Source: a filamentous cyanobacterium ESFC-1 (lineage in GTDB: Bacteria; Cyanobacteriota; Cyanobacteriia; Cyanobacteriales; Spirulinaceae). From it: a DNA stretch of 64,000 bases. Positions 9,110 to 18,204 of the stretch are shown piece by piece. A program made the translations under genes and the position numbers. The stretch's first letter is position 1. Each line of letters opens with the position of its first letter. The notes below the pieces were generated by a model. The model made no database searches. It was not told the origin of the DNA and was given only the letters and a program-made list of their open reading frames with translations. The DNA lies in assembly GCA_000380225.1 (NCBI GenBank), contig KB904821.1, positions 5,058,221-5,122,220 of the forward strand, read 5' to 3'.

Positions 9110-11422
9110 ATGAGAAAGCAAATTGCGAACCAGCAAAAACTAAAGTTATATTATTCCGCATTAGCCCTTGGTCTTACAGCAATAATTATTGTTCATTTAT
9201 TAGTTCCAGTTTATCCAGCTTTTACTCTACCTGCCATTCCCGATCTTTTTGGCGTTGCAGTTATGAGTGGTTTATTGGGAATGGCGTGGAAGTTAGGCCG
9301 ACCTATCATTTATCCTAAAATACAATTTTTTCGTTATGAATTAATTCTGTTAGGATTAATTTGGTTTAACGTTTTATTTTTAATCGCCCCTAGAGCATTT
9401 TTATCTTTATTTAATACCCCCGGCCAAGCCTGGATTCCTTGTAATATTATTCCAGGCTTTGCAACAAAGTTAGAATGTTTCTTACAAGCCTCTGTCACTC
9501 AGCATTACGGCATTCGTAATTTTTTTATTTTGTTCATTGGTACTCTACTAGGTACACTAGTCTTTTTACTGGCGAAGACAGTTCGAGAGGCCTGGAAATT
9601 TTTATTAAGTTCTGTTGTTTTTGGAAATATATTAGTTGTTATTGCTGGCTTGCTTGGTGCTTGGTTAAATATCCAACAAGTTTTACCTAAAAGTCTTGTT
9701 AATAATCCTGATGGAGTATATTCCATGACGGAAATTTTCGATAATCCAGGTCCTGTTTGGACATACTTAGCGCCAGGTTTAGCGATTTCATTATGGTTAA
9801 CAGTAGCAACTCAGAAGCCACAAAAAATCAACTGGGGGATATTTTTATCTTGTCTTTTGATATCAGGAATTTTAGCTACAGGTCAACGGGGAGGATTCTT
9901 GCTGTGTTTAGTTAATTTAATTATTTATATCGCTTATCTTTTCACTATAGGTTTAAAGAAAAAAAAGATATTTTTATTAATCATTAGTGGTATTCTCCTA
10001 GCTGGATTAGGAAATTTAGTGTACAAGCTCACGCAAAATCCCTTATTGATATCCGAGATTGCTAATTCTATTGGTTACACTTGGAAAAGTAAACCTATGT
10101 TTTTTGCACCAGATCGTTTCTCTTTGTGGATTGCAGCCTTAAATTTCTTCAAGGAATCTTCTTTTTGGGGACATGGTTATGCAAGTTGGTACCAACTTAT
10201 TGCTGAGTATGCTCAAACGAATAGTAACGTTGGAGCGTTGCATAGCGCGCATAACTGGTTTATTCAATTATTACCAGAACTTGGTATTTATCATACTATT
10301 TTTATAATTTTTATCTTATTTTTTGTTGCTTTTTGTTTGAAACAGAGTTGTACATCAATATTACATGGAAATTTATTATTCATGTTAATAATAATTTCTT
10401 TTATCATTACTTCTTCATTAATTGAATTAGATTACGTTCGTCCTATTTTTTATATTCATGTAATTACATGGAGTACCTTGATAGGTTTGACGACATCATT
10501 GGAAAATAAATCGGAGAGGTTACATCAAAATACTGTCTTTTTATATTTTACTAAACCCTACTATTTAGATCGTAGAGGCATAAATTCCAGATTTATCCAA
10601 ATATGTTTAGGTATTACTGGATTATGTATTTTAATTTCTATTGTATGTATAAAAACTTTTAGTTGGGGAGGGTCTGCATTTGAAGCAAATTTATCTCAAC
10701 CTAGCTCCGCAGTATTTCGTTGGTTAGGACAATCCGCTAGTGTTGCTGCTTTTAAAACTGCTGAAAATAAGAGTTATTCTATTTCGGATATTCAACCTTT
10801 TGAAAAGCCTATATCTATTAAACTTAGTGACTTCGAGATTGAGGTCAATCCAGAGGAAAGTTTAGCACTGTCTCTAGAAAATGGATCAAAGTGGCTACCC
10901 AAACAACATCCACTTTCTTTTTCTAAAGGAATGCCAGATACAGCCCGGTGGATTAGTGCCGGAATTTATTATCCTTTTTTGCAATCCGATCTAAGTATTC
11001 CCTGGTCGAAAAATATGTATTGGTGGGAAATTACCGAAGGAAAATTAGGGCGTTGGTGTGGATCAGATTGCTGGTTTCTGGCTCAAAGTTGTGGAGTTCG
11101 CGATCGCGTCAATTTTTCTGTCTCTGCACCAGGACGCGATCGCACTCCTGCTAATCCTATATCTTTTGATGTCGCGGTTTATAATCTTCCTCAAGGCAGT
11201 CAATTTTCGAGTCAAACTCTCGAAGACTTACCCTCACCCCTCACTCAAGCACAATATCAAATGCAGTCACAGGAAGCCCAACAGTTGAGTGTTGAAGGGA
11301 AGCCCGATACGGCTTTATATCTCGTTCATGTTGAATCTCAATCCACTTTTACGCCTACTTCTGATGATGATAGGAGTTTGGGAGTATTTATCCAGGAGCC
11401 AGATTGCCAAGGGAGTCGTTAA
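9110..11422 (+). CDS. O-antigen ligase/polymerase family membrane protein
   Basis: A 770-residue membrane protein. About ten hydrophobic segments lie between residues 12 and 465, then one more near 505-525, followed by a soluble C-terminal region of about 245 residues that is probably periplasmic. The loop at about 375-395 contains HSAHNWFIQLLPELG, the histidine/asparagine signature of the Wzy_C (PF04932) family of O-antigen ligases and polymerases. It either polymerises repeat units or ligates polymer to an acceptor. The long C-terminal domain is unusual for plain WaaL and has no motif I know. It is transcribed away from wzm/wzt and ends 9 bases before the convergent Uma2 gene. Confidence 0.82.
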   Translation: MRKQIANQQKLKLYYSALALGLTAIIIVHLLVPVYPAFTLPAIPDLFGVAVMSGLLGMAWKLGRPIIYPKIQFFRYELILLGLIWFNVLFLIAPRAFLSLFNTPGQAWIPCNIIPGFATKLECFLQASVTQHYGIRNFFILFIGTLLGTLVFLLAKTVREAWKFLLSSVVFGNILVVIAGLLGAWLNIQQVLPKSLVNNPDGVYSMTEIFDNPGPVWTYLAPGLAISLWLTVATQKPQKINWGIFLSCLLISGILATGQRGGFLLCLVNLIIYIAYLFTIGLKKKKIFLLIISGILLAGLGNLVYKLTQNPLLISEIANSIGYTWKSKPMFFAPDRFSLWIAALNFFKESSFWGHGYASWYQLIAEYAQTNSNVGALHSAHNWFIQLLPELGIYHTIFIIFILFFVAFCLKQSCTSILHGNLLFMLIIISFIITSSLIELDYVRPIFYIHVITWSTLIGLTTSLENKSERLHQNTVFLYFTKPYYLDRRGINSRFIQICLGITGLCILISIVCIKTFSWGGSAFEANLSQPSSAVFRWLGQSASVAAFKTAENKSYSISDIQPFEKPISIKLSDFEIEVNPEESLALSLENGSKWLPKQHPLSFSKGMPDTARWISAGIYYPFLQSDLSIPWSKNMYWWEITEGKLGRWCGSDCWFLAQSCGVRDRVNFSVSAPGRDRTPANPISFDVAVYNLPQGSQFSSQTLEDLPSPLTQAQYQMQSQEAQQLSVEGKPDTALYLVHVESQSTFTPTSDDDRSLGVFIQEPDCQGSR

Positions 11423-11431
11423 GGCACTATC

Positions 11432-11992
11432 TTATGCCATCTTGAGCCAGCTAAAGAGACGTTCGACCGTAATATTTAATTCAATTCCCCCCAACACAGG
11501 AATCGTATCTTTATCTTCTCTAAGAGTTGGTGGGCGATCGCGATGAAATACTAAGACGCTGCGATCGTCTGGGTCGAGAAACCAACCGAGTTCGCTACCC
11601 CGTTCGATGCTGTACAAAATCTTACCAATGACTTTGTTGGGTTGTTGTTCGGGAGAAAGAATTTCGATTATCCAATCCGGGGGGAGTTCAAAACGATCCG
11701 GAACCTCTCCGTTTGCTAAAAAGGGAATTCGAGACCAGCAAAAGACGGCAATATCTGGCACAATAGAGCGATCGCCAAAACTACACCGCAGTTCAGGAAA
11801 AGCATAAGCAATTTTGGCATCTTCTGTAACTCGATTAATTTCACTAATCAGTTTTCCCTGTAAGCGGCTATGTCTGCCTTTTGGCATGGGTTTTTGGCTG
11901 ATTTTTCCAGCAATGAACTCGCTGGCGGGCTTGGTTTCAGGGCGTTGTAGGAATTCTGCTAGAGTTAGGGATTTTGAAGTAGAGACGGTCAT
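11432..11992 (-). CDS. Uma2 family PD-(D/E)XK nuclease-like protein
   Basis: A 186-residue member of the Uma2 (DUF820, PF05685) family, which is greatly expanded in cyanobacteria and has a restriction-endonuclease fold. Visible family features are the N-terminal TLAEFLQRPET, an EFIAGKISQKPMPKGRHS entry strand, the catalytic aspartate in IVPDIAVFCW and the glutamate in WIIEILSPEQ, then IERGSELGWFLDP. Function of the family in vivo is not established; roles in mobile elements have been suggested. It is convergent with the ligase gene and not part of a sugar operon. Confidence 0.88.
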   Translation of the reverse strand: MTVSTSKSLTLAEFLQRPETKPASEFIAGKISQKPMPKGRHSRLQGKLISEINRVTEDAKIAYAFPELRCSFGDRSIVPDIAVFCWSRIPFLANGEVPDRFELPPDWIIEILSPEQQPNKVIGKILYSIERGSELGWFLDPDDRSVLVFHRDRPPTLREDKDTIPVLGGIELNITVERLFSWLKMA

Positions 11993-12122
11993 AAAGAGGC
12001 TGGTTCTGTGGGTTTATTTTGATAGTTTAGATAGATTTCTCCCGACGCGATCGCGCTGATTGTACGGACAGGTCTAGTCTTGCCCCAACCTCCCTTCAAT
12101 TCAAACTTGATAAAGTATTAAA

Positions 12123-12557
12123 TTAGTTGCTTTGTATCGGTGAAATTAAAGCGAGGGCTTGCGTTAAAATGGCATCTTTATCAACCATACTTTCTAGGGT
12201 TGTCGTCTCATAAATTCCTTCTGCAACTTCCAAGGAAGCACGATCTATCGCCATCGGATAAGCAACTTCCAAAATTTCTTCTAGTTCTGTGACTGTGAGG
12301 TAATATCCTCCTGATTTGCGACGTTTATTTTTTTCTTGAATTTCCCTAGCGCTGTTACGAATAGAAACATCCCAGGAACGAGTAGTGCGATTTTCGGCTT
12401 GTTTTTTAATGAGGTGGATTAACAAAATAATGGCATAACTCCGAATGTTATTAATTTTGTCATCCTTACTCATTTCTTCTAATTCTTCGACGATGATTAA
12501 TGCGCCAGAAATATCGCCGCGCAAAAGTCGTTCTTTGAGAGTGAGCAATTCTTCCAC
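12123..12557 (-). CDS. DUF29-like small protein
   Basis: A 144-residue soluble, mostly helical protein starting at GTG 12557. The middle (NNIRSYAIILLIHLIKKQAE, then TTRSWDVSIRNSAREI) echoes the core of DUF29 proteins, in which a conserved HLLKW..QP..RS.SW pattern lies at a similar place, but the N-terminus (MEELLTLKERLLRGDIS) differs from the standard DUF29 opening. No catalytic motif is visible. It lies between a Uma2 gene and the WecA-like gene. A full DUF29 protein is present at 46356-46793. The DUF29 link is my reading of pattern and not certain; function is unknown. Confidence 0.65.
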   Translation of the reverse strand: MEELLTLKERLLRGDISGALIIVEELEEMSKDDKINNIRSYAIILLIHLIKKQAENRTTRSWDVSIRNSAREIQEKNKRRKSGGYYLTVTELEEILEVAYPMAIDRASLEVAEGIYETTTLESMVDKDAILTQALALISPIQSN

Positions 12558-12650
12558 GATCTGTTGGGTTTTGGGTGTGGCGTTTGAGGATATTTTAGCG
12601 CGATTTTTGAGAGTCGATAATTATCGGATTGGGGGCGGTTTTATTCAAGA

Positions 12651-13664
12651 TTAATTGGATTTATGATGGGTGAATTGTTTTTGATTATTCAGATAGAGTT
12701 CTCCAGACGCGATCGCGACGAGGGTTAATCCTAAACTTAATCCACTTCCTAGAAGCCCAAGAGTAGCGATTAAAATGGCGATCGCGGCGGTAAAGATAAG
12801 ATAGGCGATCGTGACTTGGGGATGACTCCAACCGGATTGTTGGAGGCGTTGATAAAGGTGGGTTCGGTGGGCTTGAAAAATGTTTTCTCGCTTCAATAAA
12901 CGGCGAATGAGGGTATAAATGGCATCGCCAATGAGGGGTAATGTCATGGCACAAGCTGGCCAAAACTGGGGGGTAGAGGTAGCATTGAGAAGGGCGATCG
13001 CGATACTTGCTCCTAATACTGTACTCCCGACATCCCCCATAAAAATCTTTGCTGGCGACCAATTCCAATAGAGAAAGCCCAATAACGCCGCAACCAATAA
13101 ACCCCAAATCGGTTGGTTTAAATAAATGGCTAAAAACCCGAATTGTAAGGCGGTGACACTGGCAACCAAGCCGTCCAAACCATCCATAAAGTTATAGAAG
13201 TTGATGAGGGCAGTAAACGCGATCGCGGTCAGAATTAGGGTGAGAATTTGCCCAGCTTGGCCAATATCAGCAGATTCTAGCGGTAATGGTAGTCCAAAAC
13301 AGGCGATCGCGATTCCCGCCGAACTCAGTTGCACTAAGTAACGAATCGAAGCGGGGAGGTTGTTGCGGTCATCAATGAAACTCGCAACTGCCAGGGGGAG
13401 TAGAACCAAACCGATATAGCCGGGCTGAGGCTTGAGGTTAATCGTCAGATTGGTGTATTGCGCGATCGCCCAGGATAGTAGGGTCGCGATCGCAAAAGCC
13501 ACCAGAAACCCTAAACCTCCTCCTCTGGGGGTGGGCTGGGTATGGGAACTGCGATCGTTAGGAATATCCAGCAGTTTAGTTTGAAAAGCGGTTTTGAGAT
13601 AGGCAGTAGTGAAGAAGGCGATCGTAAAACTGAGGACAATTAAACCCAAAAAGATTAAATTCAT
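12651..13664 (-). CDS. WecA/MraY-like undecaprenyl-phosphate sugar-1-phosphate transferase
   Basis: A multi-pass membrane enzyme of the glycosyltransferase 4 (MraY/WecA/WbpL) family, which moves a GlcNAc-1-P or related sugar-phosphate from a UDP-sugar onto undecaprenyl phosphate and so starts O-unit synthesis. Diagnostic motifs are NFYNFMDGLDGL (the N/D-rich loop), IFMGDVGSTVLG and the basic HRTHLYQRL loop; RGGGLGF near residue 50 is also typical. I chose the ATG at 13664, which begins MNLIFLGLIVL; an upstream frame to 13745 adds hydrophilic residues unlikely to be translated. Together with the nearby epimerase it resembles a WbpV-WbpL pair. It contains several HIP1 sites, unlike the genes beyond 14.5 kb. 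Confidence 0.88.
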   Translation of the reverse strand: MNLIFLGLIVLSFTIAFFTTAYLKTAFQTKLLDIPNDRSSHTQPTPRGGGLGFLVAFAIATLLSWAIAQYTNLTINLKPQPGYIGLVLLPLAVASFIDDRNNLPASIRYLVQLSSAGIAIACFGLPLPLESADIGQAGQILTLILTAIAFTALINFYNFMDGLDGLVASVTALQFGFLAIYLNQPIWGLLVAALLGFLYWNWSPAKIFMGDVGSTVLGASIAIALLNATSTPQFWPACAMTLPLIGDAIYTLIRRLLKRENIFQAHRTHLYQRLQQSGWSHPQVTIAYLIFTAAIAILIATLGLLGSGLSLGLTLVAIASGELYLNNQKQFTHHKSN

Positions 13665-13821
13665 ATTCTGAACTGTTATGGCAGTACATTTTACAGTTAG
13701 GACGTTTAGCTTGCCGTTAGCCCTCACCCCAAACCCCTCTCCCACGGGAGAAGGGCTTATTGCTTGAAAGTGAAATGAGGTGTTCCGATACTTTACCGTA
13801 GCGCTATATCTTATGGTTTCT

Positions 13822-14358
13822 CTAACTTAATAATTCATCGACCGTAATACTAAAGCCAGCAAGGACTTTTTGTGTACTCACCGTATCCCCGGATGTAAAA
13901 ATCTGTTGGCTTTCTTGAGTCACCAAAATAATCCAACGATTTTCTGGAAACACTAACCAAACTTCTTCAGCGCCAGATTGTAGATATTCTTCAGCTTTTG
14001 CGATAACATCTTCAGCCAAATCTGTCGGAGAGACGATTTCAGCCGTGAGCGGAAAACTGCGGGGAAGCGCTTTAGCTTCTCCATATTCTGCCACTAATTC
14101 TGGGGTTAGATAAGCGACATCGGGAGAGCGTCCCTGTTTTTCGGTACGACAGGGAACTTTAATATAAACTTCTCCTCCTCGATCGCTTGATTCTATATAA
14201 TTTGTCCATCGGTGACTCAGGCGACTTTGGGCTTTGCTATGTTTTAACGTTATGCCATTTTTTTCAAATAACTCTCCATCCACCCATTCAGTCCGTTCTG
14301 GCGGATGTTCTAGCCAGTCTTCTAAGGAGGTTACTGGGGGATAGGGCGTAGTGGTCAT
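13822..14358 (-). CDS. Uma2 family PD-(D/E)XK nuclease-like protein
   Basis: A second Uma2/DUF820 protein of 178 residues. It shows SLEDWLEHPPERTEWVDGEL at the N-terminus, the catalytic aspartate in GRSPDVAYLTPE, the glutamate in LTAEIVSPTD, and KAEEYLQSGAEEVWLVFP towards the end. It stands between the WecA-like gene and the relic of an epimerase, that is, it splits what would otherwise be an epimerase-transferase pair. It shares only the fold with the Uma2 gene at 11432-11992, so the two were probably acquired separately. In vivo function is not known for the family. Confidence 0.88.
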   Translation of the reverse strand: MTTTPYPPVTSLEDWLEHPPERTEWVDGELFEKNGITLKHSKAQSRLSHRWTNYIESSDRGGEVYIKVPCRTEKQGRSPDVAYLTPELVAEYGEAKALPRSFPLTAEIVSPTDLAEDVIAKAEEYLQSGAEEVWLVFPENRWIILVTQESQQIFTSGDTVSTQKVLAGFSITVDELLS

Positions 14359-14393
14359 GGCTAAGTTTGGTATTGGATGAGATTCAGCTTATT

Positions 14394-14570
14394 CTAAAGA
14401 ATCATTCCTTGCTGACGCAAAATTTCGATTTCTTGTTGGAGTCCGATTTCGAGCGATCGCGGTTTATACCCAAAGTCTTGTGTGGCTGCTTGGCGGGAAT
14501 AGGCTTTATCTTCTTGTAATCGTGAGATTTGTTCGCGTCGAACAAACTGTAAAGTATCTACTCTATTTAC
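14394..14570 (-). pseudogene. C-terminal relic of an NAD-dependent epimerase/dehydratase
   Basis: Reading on the minus strand from about 14570, the sequence encodes DTLQFVRREQISRLQEDKAY, AATQDFGYKPRSLEIG and EIEILRQQG before a stop. This is the usual C-terminal tail of a family of NAD-dependent sugar epimerases (arginine-rich strand, EDKA, DFGY.PRS), but no Rossmann domain in this frame precedes it. It abuts the stop codon of the intact 315-residue epimerase, which ends with a different tail. I infer that an older epimerase was cut and its front replaced by the incoming gene. The relic contains a HIP1 site at 14453-14460, the last before a 13-kb HIP1-free stretch. Confidence 0.7.
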
Positions 14571-15514
14571 TGACTCAAATACCAGTCCACAGTATCTTGT
14601 AAGCCCTGTTTGGCTGTAAAGGGGGGTGTCCAATTCAGACAGTCTCTAATCTTTTGGTTACTGACAGGGAGAGAATCAGTCAGTCGGTTAATTGTCTCTT
14701 GTTTACCCAAAGGTTTAGCGAATGAGGTCAAAATTCTTGGAGAGATAGGAAGAAGCAAAGGTTTTTTTCCCATCGCGTAGCCAATTTGACGAATTAGGTC
14801 AGGTGTAGAGAAATCAGAACCGTCGCTAACTAAAAAAGTTTGATTTCTAGCGTTAGGGTGAGTAATACAGGTGATAAGAGCATCAATGAGATTGCCAACA
14901 TAAACAAGGCTACGCTGGTTTTTAATCGCTCCAAAAGGCAAAGGAAGACCTGTTTTAATCAGTTTCAGCAAACGAGCCATATTACCAGGGTTACGAGACC
15001 CGTAAACCAGAGGAGCGCGAAGAAGAGTATAAGTCATCGAGCTATCTGCACAAAGATTTTTGATAACTTGTTCGGCTTGGAGCTTACTGTGACCGTAAGG
15101 AGTAGTAGGGTGACAAGGAGCATCTTCTGTCAAAGGAGTATTACTGCTCGTAGCCATAGCCCCCACAGAACTCATAAAAATAAAGTGTCTAACTCCAGCC
15201 GCAATACACTGCTTGACAAGATTCGCCGTACCTGCAACATTAACATTGTAAAATTCGGTCACAGGATCGACTGCCCGATCGTTTAGAATATGAGCGCGAG
15301 CTGCTAAATGGATTACCACATCAACCTCAGCCAATAAATCCGTCCACTTTGTTGACTGATTAAACTCACCAACGTTAATATATCTTGAATCAAGAGACTT
15401 GTATTTCACATCAGTTCGTGTAGTGGCTATAATCTGCCATTTTTCCGGAGTCAAAGAGTTTAGTAAACTATTTCCAATAAACCCAGTAGAACCAGTTATT
15501 AACAATTGACACAC
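14567..15514 (-). CDS. NAD-dependent sugar epimerase/4-ketoreductase (extended SDR)
   Basis: A 315-residue extended short-chain dehydrogenase starting at GTG 15514. The NAD site is TGSTGFIGNSLL near residue 8, followed by VIHLAARAH, the SSVGAM serine segment near 116 and the catalytic YGHSKLQAEQ (Y-x3-K) near 138. Such enzymes next to a WecA/WbpL-type transferase (here at 12651-13664) commonly act as UDP-4-keto-6-deoxy-HexNAc reductases (WbpV) or UDP-GlcNAc 4-epimerases. Supplying the first sugar for undecaprenyl phosphate is the likely role. The gene lacks HIP1 sites and overwrites the front of an older epimerase, whose tail remains downstream. Confidence 0.85.
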   Translation of the reverse strand: MCQLLITGSTGFIGNSLLNSLTPEKWQIIATTRTDVKYKSLDSRYINVGEFNQSTKWTDLLAEVDVVIHLAARAHILNDRAVDPVTEFYNVNVAGTANLVKQCIAAGVRHFIFMSSVGAMATSSNTPLTEDAPCHPTTPYGHSKLQAEQVIKNLCADSSMTYTLLRAPLVYGSRNPGNMARLLKLIKTGLPLPFGAIKNQRSLVYVGNLIDALITCITHPNARNQTFLVSDGSDFSTPDLIRQIGYAMGKKPLLLPISPRILTSFAKPLGKQETINRLTDSLPVSNQKIRDCLNWTPPFTAKQGLQDTVDWYLSQ

Positions 15515-15595
15515 AGCTAAAGCTCCATTGCTTGATTTTGACCGATCAACACCAGCATCATTCTAATCTTTAACACTACAAATATAGAGGCAAAA

Positions 15596-16924
15596 ATGGA
15601 AGTACGGAAAAAAATTGCTATTTTAGGTGGAGGAGTAACAGGAGTTGTAGTTGCTGGAGAACTAGCCAAAGACAACACTCTTTTCGATGTCACTCTGATC
15701 GAGAAATCGTCTGTTCTGGGAGGCCTTCATCGAAACTTTAAAAAAGATGGCTTAAACTACGATATAGGTGCATTTGTTTTACCCACAAGTCATAGTTTAT
15801 TTAAAACCTTTCCTGAAGTTAAAAAAATATGTTTACAGATTAAAAATAATATGGGATCTGTGACCCTCAACGGTAATATAGATAAATATCCATGTACAAT
15901 TAGTGGCTACATTCGAGATAACGGTATTAGTGGCTTCGCCTCCGCTTGCTTGAATACTATTCTTTGTAAATTTCAACATCGCGATCGGAGTACATTACCA
16001 TCATTTATAAAGTATTACATTGGTGCCGATATTTATGAAAAATCTGGGCTGAGAGGTTATATAGAACGTTTGTATGGAATGAAAGATGAAGAAGTAGATA
16101 TTGAGTTTGCAACAAAAAGACTGAGTGAAATTCAGAAAGCCGCTTCAATTAAAGCAATTGCAACTAAAGCCTTACGGGGCAGAAGAACAGCCTTGGTAGA
16201 ACCCCCCACATTGAAAGAAGTCGTAGTCAGACCCTCAGAAGGCTTTCAGAAAATTTATAAAACGGTAGAAAAGACTTTGATTGCTCAGGGAGTTAATCTT
16301 TCGCTGAATTGCGAAATGAAATCTGTAAACCGTAAGGGAGAAGGTTTTGAAATAAAATTCGCAGAAGGAACAAAAGAGTATTATGACAGAGTAATATCTA
16401 CAATTCCCATAGAAGCTATTTCTCGACTAATTGATCAGCCTCTCCAAAAACAACTAGAGTACAAAAAGCTACTCTCTCTGTTCTATCGTTTCAGTGGCGA
16501 GTTAGGCTACGATAGCAATATTTTACATAACTTCACCAACAAAAGCCCTTGGAAAAGGATTACGACTTTTTCCAAATACTATGGAACCTATGAAGGAGAT
16601 GAATATTTTGTTGTTGAAATTACATTGGGAGATGAAGATAAGATTGATATCGAACAACAAAAGCAAGAGTTTGAACGTTATGTTCAAAATTTAGGTTTAT
16701 TCCAAGGCCAGCTAAAATTTCAAGGTAGTTTAATTATTGGCAATGCTTATCCAGTCTACCGACGGAATTGCCTTCAAGGAGTCGTTGATACCAAACAAAG
16801 TTTGCAAAAATGGGGATTAGAATTAGCAGGTCGTCAAGGCGAGTTTGACTATATATCTTCCTATGATGCTGCCGCTAACGCCATCAGTTTGGCCAATAAA
16901 ATCAAAGCAGATTACTGCAACTAA
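15596..16924 (+). CDS. FAD-dependent NAD(P)-binding oxidoreductase, amine-oxidase/UGM-like
   Basis: A 442-residue flavoprotein. The dinucleotide-binding loop AILGGGVTGVVVAGEL lies at about residues 8-23, followed by LIEKSSVLGGLHRNF, which fits the ribose-binding glutamate and the GG doublet of the amine-oxidase/protoporphyrinogen-oxidase/UDP-galactopyranose-mutase group. NYDIGAFVLP is also typical. Near the C-terminus, GNAYPVYRRNCLQG and ELAGRQGEFDYISSYDAAA form the second FAD contact. Close relatives sit in polysaccharide clusters; the substrate is not defined, but a sugar-modifying role is probable. It starts a two-gene plus-strand unit, divergent from the epimerase over 81 bases, with a GT4 gene 25 bases downstream. 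Confidence 0.78.
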   Translation: MEVRKKIAILGGGVTGVVVAGELAKDNTLFDVTLIEKSSVLGGLHRNFKKDGLNYDIGAFVLPTSHSLFKTFPEVKKICLQIKNNMGSVTLNGNIDKYPCTISGYIRDNGISGFASACLNTILCKFQHRDRSTLPSFIKYYIGADIYEKSGLRGYIERLYGMKDEEVDIEFATKRLSEIQKAASIKAIATKALRGRRTALVEPPTLKEVVVRPSEGFQKIYKTVEKTLIAQGVNLSLNCEMKSVNRKGEGFEIKFAEGTKEYYDRVISTIPIEAISRLIDQPLQKQLEYKKLLSLFYRFSGELGYDSNILHNFTNKSPWKRITTFSKYYGTYEGDEYFVVEITLGDEDKIDIEQQKQEFERYVQNLGLFQGQLKFQGSLIIGNAYPVYRRNCLQGVVDTKQSLQKWGLELAGRQGEFDYISSYDAAANAISLANKIKADYCN

Positions 16925-16949
16925 AAATTCAAGAAATTAAGAGTAAAAC

Positions 16950-18134
16950 ATGAGCGCCGTTGTTCACATAATTACTGCATTAGAAAGAGGTGGAGCTCAA
17001 AGAATTGCACTAGAGACTGTAGCACAACTACACCACCACGATAGACCTCAATGGTTAATTACTGGTAGCTTTGGTGATACTGCTTTAATAGAAGAAGCTA
17101 GAGAGCGTCTAGGTAAAAGATTAATAATAGTTCCAGCTTTGAACCGGCCCATTCAACCTAGGCAAGATGCACAAGCTTTTGTAGGAATATATCGCTGTTT
17201 ACGCCAATTAAGTCAATCTTTAGGAACACCTTTAGTGGTGCATACCCATAGCAGTAAAGCAGGAGTTTTAGGAAGACTGGCTGCTCATGCTGTGGGTAAT
17301 TGCCATATCATACATACTGTTCATGGTTTTGGGTTTGGAGTCGCTTCTACCCGTTCCCAATGGCTGCTAGAAGCAGCAGAACGTATGGCTGGTGCAGTTA
17401 CAAACGTACTAATTTTTGTCAGTGAGTCAGATCGAGATTTAGCCTTGCGACTAAAACTAGCCCCAAAAGCTACTTATCAGATAATTCGTGCTGCTCTTGA
17501 TCCTGCTCCTTTTGTAGCTCTCAGAAAAAATCTCACAATACGAGCTGAAGCTCGTCATCAGTGGAATATTCCTGAAGATGTTCCTCTAATAGTAACAGTT
17601 GCCAACTGCAAGCCTCAGAAGGATCCTTTGTTTCATATTGAAGTATTTAAAGAGTTTTTAGAGCTTGAGCCGAATGCTTGGTTTCTTTTTGTGGGAGATG
17701 GAGTGTTAAAATCTGCCTTAGTCCAGCGGATTACCGAACTAGGACTAACTCAAAAAATTGTATTACCTGGGTTTATTGCAGACTCGCGATTAGCTTTAGC
17801 CGCAGGTGATATATTTTTGTTAGCAAGTCGTTGGGAAGGGCTACCTCGTTCAGTTTTGGAAGCCATGGCTAGTGGTTTACCTGTTGTTGTCAGGAATTCT
17901 ACAGGCTGGGCTGATGAACTCCACTGGTCTAAACGATTATGGAGTTTAGAAAAAGATGCGCCAGCCAGTGCTTTTGCTCAAGCACTTCATCAAGCTTTGC
18001 TGTCAAAAAATACTAACACTTTAAATTATCAAGATAATAAAACTGATGCTCATTTTTTACCAGAAGAGTTTACTTTAGACGGTATGCTGGAGCGACTAGA
18101 CATCCTTTATAAAAGCTTATACAAAAACTCCTAA
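16950..18134 (+). CDS. GT4-family glycosyltransferase
   Basis: A 394-residue GT-B enzyme. ALERGGAQRIALETV near residue 11 is the acceptor-domain glycine loop; VVHTHSSKAGVLGR near 102 and IIHTVHGFGF near 123 are typical of WcaL/WbpH-like GT4 proteins. The donor domain holds GFIADSRLALAAGDIFLLAS and the E-x7-E motif in WEGLPRSVLEAMASGLPVV near 305. It forms an operon with the FAD oxidoreductase upstream and is convergent with the polymerase candidate. It probably works on an undecaprenyl-linked intermediate at the inner membrane. Specificity is unknown. Confidence 0.9.
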   Translation: MSAVVHIITALERGGAQRIALETVAQLHHHDRPQWLITGSFGDTALIEEARERLGKRLIIVPALNRPIQPRQDAQAFVGIYRCLRQLSQSLGTPLVVHTHSSKAGVLGRLAAHAVGNCHIIHTVHGFGFGVASTRSQWLLEAAERMAGAVTNVLIFVSESDRDLALRLKLAPKATYQIIRAALDPAPFVALRKNLTIRAEARHQWNIPEDVPLIVTVANCKPQKDPLFHIEVFKEFLELEPNAWFLFVGDGVLKSALVQRITELGLTQKIVLPGFIADSRLALAAGDIFLLASRWEGLPRSVLEAMASGLPVVVRNSTGWADELHWSKRLWSLEKDAPASAFAQALHQALLSKNTNTLNYQDNKTDAHFLPEEFTLDGMLERLDILYKSLYKNS

Positions 18135-18204
18135 TATCAAGTTCATATTGTATTATGAAGCATTTTTGTAGAGATAGCATTAATCAGTAGTCATCAAAAG
18201 TATT

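Noticed and set aside
12685..13107. Minus-strand open frame of 140 codons inside the WecA-like gene
   Set aside because: It is another frame of the same region; its peptide is rich in S, P, H and R with no known motif, while the WecA frame has all family motifs.
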